Position numbers and translations under genes: made by a program. A model generated the notes under the pieces. That model was not told where the DNA came from. It made no database searches and saw only the letters and a program-made list of their open reading frames with translations. A stretch of 64,000 nucleotides of DNA from the NCBI RefSeq assembly GCF_008831285.2, contig NC_045139.1, forward strand, positions 23,292,412 through 23,356,411. The letters run 5' to 3'. How positions within the stretch are numbered: position 1 is the first letter of the stretch; every line of letters begins with the position of its first letter. Shown one piece after another: positions 26,601 to 40,600 of the stretch. Source of the stretch: Nymphaea colorata. Its lineage: Eukaryota > Streptophyta > Magnoliopsida > Nymphaeales > Nymphaeaceae.

Positions 26601-28844
26601 TCTATATCCCTTACTGACATGATGCAGCTCCTGAATTCAGAGCCTACATTATAGAGTTCCCCAGGTCGGTTAGGTGATCTAGCATGAAACTATCTCTCTC
26701 TGAGAAAGAACGAGAGAAAATATTCCAAATTTCATACCAGAGACAGATTTTTAGGAAGTATATATATATATATATATAAGGATTCAAAATAGATTTTGAA
26801 ACTGATAAGTGAAAAAAGAAAGAAAAACATGGGAAAAAGTTCAAAATAGATAAGAAAGTTATTTCAAATAAGGAAAAAAAAAGCACAGTAATACCGCGAC
26901 AAATATGCTAGGTGGTATCTTAAAACCATCACTAAATTATGCCATTTTTCACTATTGTAAGCCGTGGAGACACATGCCTAAACAGACAGGCATGGAAACT
27001 TCCATGCCCAAGCAAGCCAAGCTGCAATAATTTTGAAAATATTGGAATATTCGTAACAATTATATATGCATGTGTATACACAAACATGTGTGTCTGTGTG
27101 CGCGCGGGTGTGCATTATTAGAGTTGGTCCTCATCGGCCTGTCGAATCAGCAACAAACTGATCTAACTCCATTGCCGATTCAGTAGTTCCATGTCTTCGG
27201 ATAAACCCTCATGCATAAGTCACCAGGGTGCGGCATTTCTAGACCCGCACCCGCATCGACGCGACGCAAGTGCAACCCAGATTCACACCCAAACTAGTCA
27301 AAGTTGAGTTGGGAGCGGTCAGCCGCACCCGACTAAAATAGTCTTTTTTGGATGCGCACCCGTTCCATCCATTTTTGGGGGCTTTTTTTATTTTTAACAA
27401 ATTCAAAATAGGGCACGATCGTCTCGCCCCTTGCCGCTGTTCTCTCTCTCTTCGCTGCGACCGGCGTCCCCTGCTCTCCGTCCGGCGACCGGCCTTTGAT
27501 GCTCTCTTCATTTTCTACCTCCACCGGCGACATCATTTCCGTTTGGCATCCGCTGCTCTCTCGGTCTCCGATTTCTACCTCCATCCTCTCTATTCTTCTT
27601 TCACATCTTTCCACTTCTTCTTCACTCACGAACGAAGCTGCGTTTTAGGAAGGTAAACTCTCTCTCACTCTTTGCAGCAGTGTGTTTTTTTCTTTTTATT
27701 GTTTGCTATGTCACACGGACACGGCAAAATGGGCCACGTACCGGTGTCGACACTCCGACACCTGGATACCGACACTTGGACACGGCGCAAGATACGTTTT
27801 GGCTCGGGTCTGGGTCAGACCCGATCCAAACCACTTTATTAACCCGACATTCTTTGTTTTGTTTTGAGACGTTCTTTCTTATGACTTATGAGATTGGTGA
27901 TGAACAATGTTTTGCTTGAGAATCTGAGACTTTCTTTCTTATGACTTATGAGATTGTAAGAGTGATTTATTAATTTAATGTTTTTTTTAATTGTATTATC
28001 CTTTTTTATTTTTTAGAATATAAAATTCGCCGTGTCCGTGTATCCTAAAGTTTTGAAAATTGCCGTGTCCGCGTACCCGTGTGACATAGATTGTTTGATT
28101 CTAATATCACGCTCCAATTTTGATTTCTCTCTGTTCTAGTGTTTTGTCTCGTCTTGTCTCTGTTTTAGTGTGTTGTTCTCTCACTCTACTGTTCTTTTCT
28201 TCTCTGGTATAATGGACGTTGAGTGCAATTGTTTGTGAAAATGCCTACTGTTTTCTTGTGTTTACGTTTCTGGAATAGTGATGCAACCTCGAGAGTCCTG
28301 GTTTCTTGTTGAATGTTGAATTGATGATTGATAATGATATCATGATAAGCAAATTGCAATTTTGATTTTGTTATTTAATAATTTTGTGGTTTATAAACAA
28401 TTATATGTCATATATTATATATAATAATAATAATAAATACTCTTGCCACACCACCACACCTAAATTTTTTGAGATGTGTTGTGCCGGCACCCGCACTCCG
28501 CACCTTGGTGACATAGGTCTCAAGCTTCCACTAATTTTTCAATATATTTTTAAAAACATTAATCATGTTAATATTTTAACATGTATTTTTTAAATGATTT
28601 TTTAAATAATTTTGAATGATTTATAACCAATTCATGTGAACCATTGAGTCAGTTCACAAACCAATTTTTCAACACTTATATATTGTATATCCTTGGATTT
28701 TTCCATCCAAGTTCAGATGGAAAAATCCTCCAGCATCTCACAGCACACTGCTCAATGCATTGTGATGGGCAATGTGTTTAATCATACCCACCTTATACAT
28801 TGCATCAAAGGTGATTGGACGATGGCCAGAGGATTTCACTTCCT

Positions 28845-28888
<44 letters not shown>

Positions 28889-31800
28889 AGAGAGAAAGCG
28901 CAAGTGAAGAATGACTGGTTTTTCAAAGTCACCCGGCCATCTAATTACGGCTGTCTATCTGAAATAGATGGATGGTTGAAAGAAAAACAAGGAGAAAAAT
29001 GAATGAAGTAATATTAAATAACGAAAATATCCATCACTGTTTTCTCCTTATTTTTCTCTTAACCGTCCATCATGTTGGATCACACAGCCCAAGTTAGATG
29101 GTTGAGTGACTCTAAAAAGCCAGTCACTATTCAATTTTCCTATATATATATATATATCTAGAAAGAGAGAGAGGCAGAATTTTTTTAGCTTATAAAACTC
29201 ACTTTATGTCCAAACTCCACAAAAAACTGATTCTTTTATTGACTGTCATAGTTTTAGACATAAAAAACATAACCACATAATTATTTATTCTAAAGTGTAG
29301 AAATATGTTACTAGACAGACCAGCCACCTAATCCTGCTCATGAATCCCTTCTTTTCTTTTTCCAACAATTTCTCCAGTCTCTTTCTCTCTCTAATAATCT
29401 CCCTCTTTTTCTCTTATTTGGGGCTTCTCTCTCTTATATTTACAGCTTATCCCTCTCATATTTGAGATCTATGTTACCCGTACGAAAATACTGGTATGGT
29501 GGTACGGCATGGTACGTTTGGATCAGTTCCAATGTCAGAACTGATCCAAACATTCTTTTTCATTTTGTTCATACATTTTAACCATATTTTGTTAGTTTAT
29601 TTATGTTTTATGACATTATATGTAGAAATTATGAAAGAAACTACTACAAATTGTCTTAATAACTATATTTTAATCTTATTTTATTTTTGTTTGCCATACC
29701 TCCATACTAAGATTTTCTAAATTGTCGTACCCGTAGCCATACCTATGTGACATAGTTTGAGATGTTCCTTTTGCTACATCTCTCTTATCTAGTGTATTTC
29801 TCTCTCTCATTCATGTTCATGAAGCCCCTCTCTCTTTTTTCGGCATCCATCCCTTTCACTTTCTTTAGTGTGAGTTTAGACTTTAGAGAGCAACAAAAAT
29901 AAGTAATAGAAATGAAATATTGCTTCGATAATCAGTTATATGGGGGCTTTCTTAAAGAAAATTTAACAAAACTCAACTTGTGTCACCGAGTTGACCTGCC
30001 GAGCCATGAGTTGTGAATGGACAAGTCGAGTCCCAAGTCACTAGGTTTTAAAACATAAGGCAGTTCCACCTACGGAGAGGCTGCAACAATGTTTTTCTCT
30101 CCCCCCTCTTCTCTTTCCACCCACCCTCGCCCGTTTAAAGCTCAATAATCCAGTGAGCAGAGAAGGAGAGGATGTAGGTGAAGAGAATGACAAAGGAGAT
30201 CTGAATGGGTGAGAGTATGGGTCATGTGGTCAAATGTGTGAACTGTGAAGTAAATTCAGAAAGTGTCTGTGTGTATATATATACTGTGTTGTTTTAGTCA
30301 ACCAATATTTATGCTTGTCCTCATTTTCCTCAATCTTTTCAGGGTCATCCAGATTTCAGTTGCTTTTTCCGGTATTTGGAAGCACAAATGGGCCCAGATT
30401 GCCCAAATATCTAAGATCAAAAGAAAAAACATTGGCATATGATACATGAATTAATTTTATGAAGACTTCTAGATTAACCAAAAAATGATGGGAAAGAAGT
30501 CACAAGATCTATTTTGTGCATCAGGTTTCAGCAAATCCTTTTTTCCAAATTTATAGATTTGGATTGTCTCAGTTCATTTTTCAAGAAGCAACTGACCAAA
30601 CCATTCCCTGACCCTTGGAGCACAATGTTAGCTGGAAGGGAAGGTCCTCAAGTGTGTAGATTTAGTTAGGTTATTTTGAACCTTTATTTGCATTGGTTGG
30701 AGCTCTTACTTCACGTCTTCTTTTACAATACCAACCACTTCTATGACACAGACTCTTCACATTTCTGCACCAACATGAAGTGGCTCTGTAGCAGGATGTA
30801 CTCGTTAAACCTCAATAAAAGGAAATCAATTTATGCATGTTTCAGAAAGTAGCTTTTTGTTGCTTTTAATACCAGTCCAAACTTGAAAGCAGTTCATAGG
30901 CATATATAATTTTTTCAACCAAAAATATCTAAACTTAGTTAAAAGATTTTGTTGATCAAAACAAGGACTGCTGATTCTATTTTCCATGATAAAGCACACA
31001 TGGCCGCAAGTCAAATATCATGTTTCCAAGTTACCTCATCACTCCAAGCTTGTGTCTTTAAACTCTGAACTATTTGTGGCAACCCAAGATCAACCATCTG
31101 AGCCCCAAATGTTCCATTTGGCAGCAAATTCTTGAGGGTGAATATAACAACCCTTACAACCTACAAGAAAACAATAACTCAGACATCAATATAGTGTGAA
31201 ACTATTGTTCAAGAGAGTTTTTTTTTTTTATTTATGAAGTTTAACCAAGTCAAACTCACCTTCTCTTTGGTGGAGCTTTTGACTACCTCTACTAACCGTG
31301 GCACTGCCCTTGTGGTAGCTAGGAAATCTACTGCTGCATCATAGTATGACAGGAGCCAAACACAGAGACATGTTTCATATAGAAGCTGTTCCAAAAAAAA
31401 AAGAAAAGGTTCATTTAAAAAGAAATGTGTGAGGGAATCCTAAGGATAGATTCACGACCATGTAGTTTCATTGTAATGGTTTCTTAAGCACTGCATTAAA
31501 AGAAGGGACCACTTTTTGTGATTCTTAAGTAGACAATTAAGAAAGGGAAAGAGTACAAAAACTAAAGGTGCAATTATAAAAGATTAAGTTGAAAAGCCGA
31601 AAACGTGAGATTTCACAACAACTTAATTGATCCAAGTCACAAAATCGAATCAACTAGTATTTATACCCATATATTCACTCAAGTTAAATTACTTAAAAAG
31701 TGGAAAAAAAGGATGGTAAATGTGTAAATTCTGATCATAGTCTGTCATTATTTGTTCTGTTAGAGGCACAAAGATTTAAAGTTCACAATCTCAAGTTAGG

Positions 31801-33128
31801 GAAGAATTTTCACTCGGCATAGAAAGAAATCATGCCGCTATTATGCATTGTGCATTTAGCATATTCAATATCTTAGCCAAGACGAATAAGCAACAAATTA
31901 AAGAGGAAAAAGCAAATCCAAATTTAAAACCAGAATGATAGTGCTATACAAAATTACAGTTAAGAACAATCAGTGAATCAATAAATGTCAAATGTAAACA
32001 TACAAAATCAAAACCAAACCTAAATTGAAAGAACAATGAAACAAGCATGTTAGACAAATTATAGTTGAGAACAAATCAGTGAAACAACAAAGTGACAAAC
32101 TATGAACATGATGCAAACCAGCCTCCAAATCTCAAACCGAAGTCCAAAAAATGACTTCATTATATATTCTCACAAATGACCCACAATGTGCATAATAGGC
32201 ACAATCCCAGAAGAGCACTTGAAAATATAAAAGTTAGACCTAATGCTTAAAGAAGCATAGCCAAAAGAAGGGGAAAGTCCCCGATATATACAAGAGAAGA
32301 AGCCATGATAGCCGTGGGAATAGCTCCAGTATGGTCAAAGGTCAAATTTTACCAGACCACTAACAAAAACAAAAGAATACAGAAATTTGAAAAATCAAAG
32401 ACAACCTATATGCAATATATATATATCATAGCTACAAATATTGTTCTCGGGAAAATATCGGCAATGTTTTACTCGGGTTTTTTAGCAAAGCTATTTTTCT
32501 CAGAAAAATCTCGAGAAAATCTCACATTTTTTTAAAAATAAAAAATCAAAAAATTATGTAAAAATAAAATAAACAAAAATAACAAGTAACAACAGAACTT
32601 GAAGGCGTAAAAGCCTGCTGCTCCTCTATTGAATAGTTAAAACTTAAAAGATAGGACAGCAGATGGGAGTGAAGGAATGCCCAAGCCCAAAAGGCCCCAA
32701 AGGCCTACCAGCTGGACCACAGGTCATCTTCCTTCTCATGTCAGCAATGCCCAAGCCCCAAACCCTATAGTGGAGAGGAAAAAAGGCTTAAAAGCCCTAA
32801 TCCTCTTTCCCTTTTCCGTTTTTGCCATTAAAAAGAAGAAAAAGTTCAACTGCCCCGCTAAAACTTTTTCATTACAAAACACTCATTTTAAAAATGAAAT
32901 GGAGCACATGCAGTTTAAAGTTTTAAAAATTTTCAAAAAATACAAACAATGCCCCTGTTTGAGTGCAGCTTTAGACAGCAACAAAAAAAACGCAATAAAA
33001 TCGGGATATATATATTTTTGGCGATATTTTGAAAATATCGTGGTATTTTACCCTTTTTTTCTTGTTTTCCTTGTTTTTATCATAAATATTGCAACATTTT
33101 TGAAAATATCACAATATTTGTGGCTATG

Positions 33129-33160
<32 letters not shown>

Positions 33161-36100
33161 GTATATGTGTGTACATGTGTATATATACAATGGAATTAGA
33201 ATAGGCTACGAAAGACCTTGGCTATGGAATATAGTGTGCCTCAATTTACACCACCAAATCAATTTTTTTTTATCCATTGGTTAGGCACCTACAGATTCCA
33301 GATCTTCTATTACTTTTTCAGATATTAGACACACTCACACACTCTTCTATTAAAATGATGCAAGAAAAAAAGTCCCTATAGATGGAAAGTGCATTTCAAA
33401 AACAAACTAACTAAAAGCATACAAAACTTCAGTAGTTCCATACCACATATCCTTGTAGTAGTAGCATTTCCCCCAGAAACTTGAGTAGTTTCACAACACA
33501 AAACTGAACATCACACCAGAAATATCTAAATCTATGATACTAGGTTCAAAGTGCAGGGGTAGGTACAGCACCTTCCAAGAAAACTTAAAGAGTACTGGTG
33601 CAGCAAGGGTATTTATGTGTTTGTGAAAAAGTTGAAAACCAAAATGCACATTTATAAAATGTAAAAAAGAAATTTCTTGTGAACTGTAAAATAAGGTTCT
33701 TTTATAGTTAGTTACGATAAAAGGGAACTTTAAAGTTTAAAGCATAAATGAAAAAAGTTCAAAACATTGTAAATTGTAAAATAAGTCTCTCTTTAAAACT
33801 TTTAATAAAAGAAAAGTTTAAAACTAGAAAAAAGAAAAAAAATACTGTATAAAACTCATAATGCATCTCTTTCTTCTCCCTCCACAGACGGCCAAACCCT
33901 GCAGCCACTGCCTCTCCTCCTGCGACAGCCACGTACTCTCCTCTTTTTCTTCTTATTTTTCTTCCTCCCTCCTCCTCCTCCTCCTCCTCGTTCTTCCTCC
34001 CTTTCCTTCTTCTTGTGAACTCTAACACACCCATATCCATGCTGTGTCAACGCAAGTGCAGCACCCAAATAGGCACATCCATGTGACAGAATATGATACA
34101 TACTGTTTGAACCATAGTCATAGAAAACGCGTTTTTTTCAAAAAAAAAGCGCAAAAGAAACCCGATAAATTAAATGGCCGTTTAAAACTTTAAAAAAAGT
34201 TTTTTTGGGAAAAAAACGTTAAAAACAAAAAAAAGTGTCTTTAAAGCGTTTTTTACGCTTTTTTTTCACTTTTTTCTTTTTTTTTTTCAGTTTTTTTAAT
34301 GCCAAACAAATTTTTTTCATTTTCTATTTTTTATTTGTTGCAAATCTACTTATCTTTTGATGTTTGTGTTACTATTTCTCACTTATTTTATTTTCCCCCT
34401 GTTTTTAGTTTTTTTAATTTTTTAAAAATTTGCCATATTTTTTTTTATTTTTTTCCGTTTTTTTAATGCTCACCTTATTATACTCGAGAAAACCTCACCG
34501 TTTAAAACTCCGAGACGTTATTTGTGACTACTACTTTGAACACAATGAAGTTGTTTAAGCTGAACTCACCTGGATAGACTGTTGGGTGGATGCGGGGGTG
34601 ATCAATGGAGTGAGAAGCTTTACACCATCAGATTTAACAAACAAGGATCTCACCCATGACTCTTTTAACAGTGTTGCCAAACAGCTAACTGCAATGGGCA
34701 CACCACGACTAGGATGTGAGGGATTCTTCAACTGCAGAAAACAAATCTGTGTAAGACCACAGATATACAAAGATTTGCATGCAAGCATACACACAGGCTC
34801 ACAGAAAACATACATACACAAATGCAACAAAATTCTGTCAAGAACATGCTTAGAAATACAAAACTGCAAATCATGCAAAGATGAAATCACACGTGCTTGC
34901 AATTTTACAAAAATTGCAAACCACATTGCGAAATTGGACATTGATAATAACAACTAACTACATGTAGAGAGAGATGGGGAGCGAAAACAAAAGAGAGGGT
35001 GCCCATAAACAAGAACTTGTGGGACCCAAAACTTGCCTCTCCAGTTCAAAAAGGGATGGCATCGCAGGCACAATCTTCCTGCCTCTCACAGCACATGCCC
35101 CGATACATGCATCAGGGCATCCACAAGATTAACGGAAGCTGGGGATCCCTCCTGGCCAGAGGGATCCCACTTCTATATATATATATATATATATAAGTCA
35201 CCATGTTCGAAAGTGGAAATATGGCACAGAGGGCTAACCTGAGCACAAAGCCATTCTACTAAGCTCTTTATGACATCATCAATGGAAGCAGATGTCCTTT
35301 TTGTCTTGCAGGCTTCTCCGTTTGGAACACTACCATCAGTTCTTGGACGAGCACTAGAAACCAGATGCAGCCTCAAACAGTTATTCTAGTCTTAGGTCAC
35401 ACATCCTCCACGAAGCAAACAAGATTACAGATGCATATACCTCACAATTAAAGCCAATATTTTGCAGCTTCTTTCCTGCATGAACCAATTACCTTCCCAA
35501 AGCAATCTGAAAGTTCGAAAGTAATGTTAGAATGGAACTTTTTCCATCTACGGAAAAGAAATAATTCTTTGTTACATAGTTTTTTTTTTATCTATTTATT
35601 TGCTGCTACGGAGAAATTTTTTCAAGTACGTGTTCAGAGGGTACCACCATCTGGAAAATAAAAATGAAGAAAAGACTTCCTGTAACTTAAAGTGCAACAT
35701 AAAGCATGTGGGTCAGCGAAGACCAATTACAGCAAATACGAAATTGCTGAAAATATGTGAAGGAACCCAGTGATACACAATGGCCAAAGCTAGTTCTAGT
35801 AAGACAAGTTTCTCTTGGAACTATAACAAATATGTCTGAAGAAACAGAAAGAAAAGTTACTAAATGCCAATTAAGCAGGATATTTTAACTTCCACAAAGT
35901 TTCAATATATATATTGAAATCCACAAATAATATACATATATATATATATATTATTTGTGGATTTCTCCAACCCAGTTTAGATGGAGAAATCCTCTGGACT
36001 CTCACACCACATTTCTCGATGCATTGCATTGGGTGGCAATGATTGGATGGAGCTCAAGATGCCTAGAGAAATCCTCTCCTATATAGCAAAAGTGGTCAAT

Positions 36101-37577
36101 GTCAGTTCACTTAAGCAAGAGACAAAAACCAGACCACTGAAAGTCTGAAACAGTAATTTGGTGAGAAACGTATATTAGGTTGGTAATTTTTTTACTTTAA
36201 CAATGTTTTGAATAACAGAAAAATGAAGGCTTTTATAATATCAAAATTTTGATGGTAGAAAATAGAAATATCAATTTTTTTAGAAAAAATAACTTGAACG
36301 CTCGTATTTTAGCATGCAATAAGAAGAGAAGTACAACTCAGATGTCAAGGCTGTTAGGACTGGCAAAAGTCCAAATCCAGTTTATACATCATCATAAGAA
36401 AATATGCCATTTTCTTCAAATATTGTGTTAGAAAAATAAGAGAGAACAAAAAATGTGAAAAAAGAACATCAAAACAAAAACATTGCATTATTTGTACTCA
36501 GAAAAATAATGTTTTAATTATATACTGTGAATTTTTTGGGTATATTTTATCATTTAAATAGCTATTCTGGATTGTACCAATACTTTCGTAAGAAAATTAG
36601 TACAAAACTCGAAATTCATAAATTTTCTATTTTTTTTTTTTTATTTTTTGAATTCTGAGGTTTCTCAAGGAAAAAATTGCAATTCACCCAGATTAAAAAC
36701 TTTGCTAATAAAAAAACCAAGTTTTCAATGCCCCCACATGCCCTACCTCAAAAATTCAAAACCATTAAATCAAATTGTTGCATGACCAAAACAACTGATG
36801 GGATCTAACAGCTTACTTAAAAGAATAAAGTTTATAGCACACCATCTCAATGTGTAAGATGGGAAATTAAAGAAATAAAAAAAATGAATGGGTCACAATG
36901 CATCAAAACTTCATGATTTATAAATTTATTTGCAAAAGCCAAAACCCAAAGCATGATATTGAACAAAACACTGTGCTGAACGTACCTACACCATCGGATT
37001 TGATAAGGAAAATATGCTCTCCAACCTGGGGCATTACAAGGGCACACTAAACTTGGGGAAGACCAATCAGTTTCTATATTACACTACTCACTACAACTGG
37101 ATCGGGTGTAATTTTACATTAAAGTTGCTCTGTAACTTTTGAAAAAGGAATTTCCCTCTTAACTTTCATGACTTTAGCATTTAACGGGGACATCTGAGTT
37201 GTCGGAAAATGTGACATACATGGCACACGTGAAAATTATCAAAAGAATGTCCAGTTTGCGAATTTAGTTGTCAACAGATAGAAATCCCTAGGGAAGCCGA
37301 TCTCTATTTCACAATCGCTCTCTTCCTCTCTTGATGCAAACCTGTGCGAGGCCCTAACTTTTTATTACACAACAAGACAGTTACAAAGACACAGAAGGAA
37401 CAATCCAAAGAGTAAAAACAAAAAATAAGCCTTAACCTCTTCATTTCTCATTAATAATAATACAAAGATTAACACCTTCTCTCTTTTAATTTTATCAATT
37501 AGCAACTTAACTTCTTTGTATAAAACAATTTCAACAAGAGGCCAGGTTAATAACTCACAATCTAAGTTATTTCATGA

Positions 37578-37630
<53 letters not shown>

Positions 37631-40600
37631 TTGAATTTTTAAAGTTTATAGATTTTTGAAGTTCTTAAAATTAAATATCATTTTTTTTTAAATACTAAAA
37701 ATTCTTATTACTAGTAGGACTCCACCTAATTATAGCTTGCTAATCCAAAAAGAAAGTGGCTACATTTGTTTCGCTCAATCATATTCTTAGGATATTAAAA
37801 TGAACAAGATTCCACGGATAAGTAGGCTTGAAAATTATCTGAATGTAAGTATGTAAGAGAGAGTACATCTGATTTAAATTTATGTATAACAACAACATCA
37901 TATGACTATTTTCTCTTGAGATCTATATTAGTAGAAATTATTTATAAGAGTTGCTTTTTCAACTGAATGAGGAATAAATTCCTAATAGGTAAAGCCGACT
38001 ATAAAAACATGCATTAGTCAAATGGATACAATCAACACAAGAAGAAAGTAATGATTAAGATAATCTTATTACATCTTAATATGAAATATATGAACTACAA
38101 AAGAAGGCCATTATATATCTCTACAAGGAGATAGCATCATAGCAACGTAGCCATTGAAGTGCCCTTCAGCTATGCCTGAGCCATTGAAACTTCCAACAGC
38201 TGTAAGACTGATCTCAATTCATTCAGTGCAAAAACTAAATAACAAAATAAAAGAAAATAAAAATAATAAAGAATTCAACATAAGAATTTACATCAACTCA
38301 TATACAAGAATATATTATACTTGTATATGCCTAGTGTATTCATGTGCGTACCTAATATAAATGTGTTCTGGTAAATACACAAACGTATCTATTATTCAGA
38401 ATCTCAGATAAATTTATCTGAGCAATTACCATGCACTATGGGCAGGTTACAAATATGAAAAAGAGAACATATAGACAGATATTAACTGTCAGAAAAAAAC
38501 AAAACACTGTAAAAACTTAACTTATGAAAGGTCCATAAGGATCTTCATTTGCAAGAGATGCATCATGGAATAGCCTAGCTCGCTTTGGGTTCGCTGCAAA
38601 TGTATATTCAATACACAAGAAGAAAAATGTCAGATTAATAAGAGAATTTTACCTAGCTTCAATGGAAAAAGGATCTAAATTACCTGTGAGCATCTCATCA
38701 ATAAGAGCAATAATATATTCAACGGTCTCAACCTTGGATATATCCCGCAGAATGTTTACGAAGACACGGACATATGCTGGGCCATCCTGTGCCAATTGTC
38801 ATTCACGTTGTTAACTGTATCAGATGCTTGGAAAAATTCCCATTATGCAGGACAACATACAAATTATGATATTTACACAACAGAAGTTATCAGTATTTCC
38901 TATAAAATTAGGGAAATAGTTCAAGGATCAAGAACTGCAATATAATGCAGCTTTAATTTTTAAAACAAGCAATTAAAAAGTAGAAATAGTTAAGCATATG
39001 ACTATTAGTCGGCGTGACAATGCCTTTGTGAATACGTCAAAATTACTATTGAAGACAGCACCAGTGTCATTCCCAAAATAATCAGCATAACCATACATTT
39101 TGTTTTCAAAAAACTTTATTTAGAGTTTGGTACACAGAATATTGGAAAAGCAAGAATAAGACCAACATCATCCAGTAACTGTGCACGATAGCTTTCAGAT
39201 CTTTTGTCGTAACGACGGAGTAGCTGCAGGCAGGTCCCAGTGATCAGCTTCGTTGTCATGTAAGTCTCCCATGGAATGTCCCTCTTGAGAACCTTAAGAA
39301 CATGACATAGGACCATTGTTAGAATTACAGAACAGACCCAGGCCTCACAGTACCATCTTCAAGATGAATGTTCTATATCATATGCAAAGATATACAAGTG
39401 GAGTACACAACTTAAGATCCTAACCTTACTGATTGACTGGGAAAAATACATTCAATATGTAGGCAGTATTTAGCAATATTTTATAAATCAAGTTAACTAA
39501 TAAGGTGACCATGGTATCGCTGGCTTATGGAATACATCCATAACCCCAGGATTTCAGGTAGTATGAAAGAACAGATCTTAGTGCCCCTAGGATAATCTAG
39601 AGGGATTATTTCTCCCTTTGGTAAGCAGAAGGAGCACACAACCAAGACTCTATTGAGATGAACAAATGCCAAGGAAAAGAAGGTGGTTTTTAGAGCTTAC
39701 TTCTCCATTTAATCAGGGTCCAGCGATAAAGATTTTGGACAAAGTGTCCTTTGGGTCCCCATTTTTTTTATCAGCACTTACTCCTGATATCGGCATGGAA
39801 AGGTTTGGTCCATTTGTTTTCCACATTCTCAGCCATTTCCAAGTAATACTCAATTGAATCAAACTTTGTACAACCAAACTGTGGTCCTAAGTCAAACCAT
39901 GAGCAGTTAATTTGTCTCTTTGTGAATTTCAAGATAAGACCAGCTAATAGAAAGTTAGGTGAAAGTGCAAATTATCCTGCCAGATTCTCCTCTTCACATA
40001 TGCTTGTCTGTGTGTGGAAGCATGCATTATTAAGTTAGCAACAAACCATTTATTTACGTTGTATGGCAACAAGACAACTGGCTAAATAGGACACACTCCC
40101 ACTAAGAGTCACACAGTGAAGCTGAAAAAATTAGACATCTAGACCAAGCACAGATGCACACATGTTATTATTCTAGAATTATACTGGCACCTTATTTAAC
40201 TTACCAAGATAAAACTGCATGTCTAATTGAAAAAATTGAAATCTAAAGTTCTTTTAATATTTTAAAGTTTCTAAAGTCACCCAACAAATATAAAAAAAAT
40301 ATTCTTAAAACCCCCAATAAAAGTACATTTTAAGCATGAAACATTGTAAAACTTAAATTTGGGGGTTTTTATGTCTATCTAAAGGACAGCCCATGCCAAG
40401 TCGCAATGTTTGGTTTGTCAAGCACCATAACCTTTTTTGATTGCATAAGGCCAAGACTTAACTAGTATGGCCATAGCCTTGAAAGTCCTACTTTCATCGA
40501 AAAGTAGGAATCCCTTCTTCTTTCCCATCAGTATAGGACAATACTTAAAATGACCAAACTTGAAACAGCAAAAGTCTTTTCTTATTCCTCTTAGGTGGTA

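Larger units (their letters stand above)
26006..31034. other. VHA-H intron 9, 5.0 kb, nested transposable elements
   Basis: This is the largest intron of the V-ATPase gene. It contains a (TA)n at 26760-26779, the nested CTATGTCAC-ended elements (27219-28516 with 27706-28089 inside), the foldback element in (TA)n (28884-29142), a third CTATGT-ended element (29468-29755), and a GAGTCGA-type repeat near 29985-30055. No host exon is seen on either strand. Confidence 0.7.
35507..38520. other. VHA-H intron 4, 3.0 kb
   Basis: This intron carries the palindromes at 35900-35965, a (TA)n-linked repeat at 35966-36090 and a 49-bp (AT)n at 37580-37628. Its transcript-side 5' end is the irregular TTAAGT splice boundary at 38520. 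No host exon is seen inside. Confidence 0.7.

Noticed and set aside
28693-29002. Ile/Tyr-repeat open frames around (TA)n
   Set aside because: TATATA read as alternating Ile and Tyr; same at 22762-23007 and 54446-54742.
34586-34957. 123-codon plus-strand frame
   Set aside because: Antisense to VHA-H exon 7 and its intron boundary.
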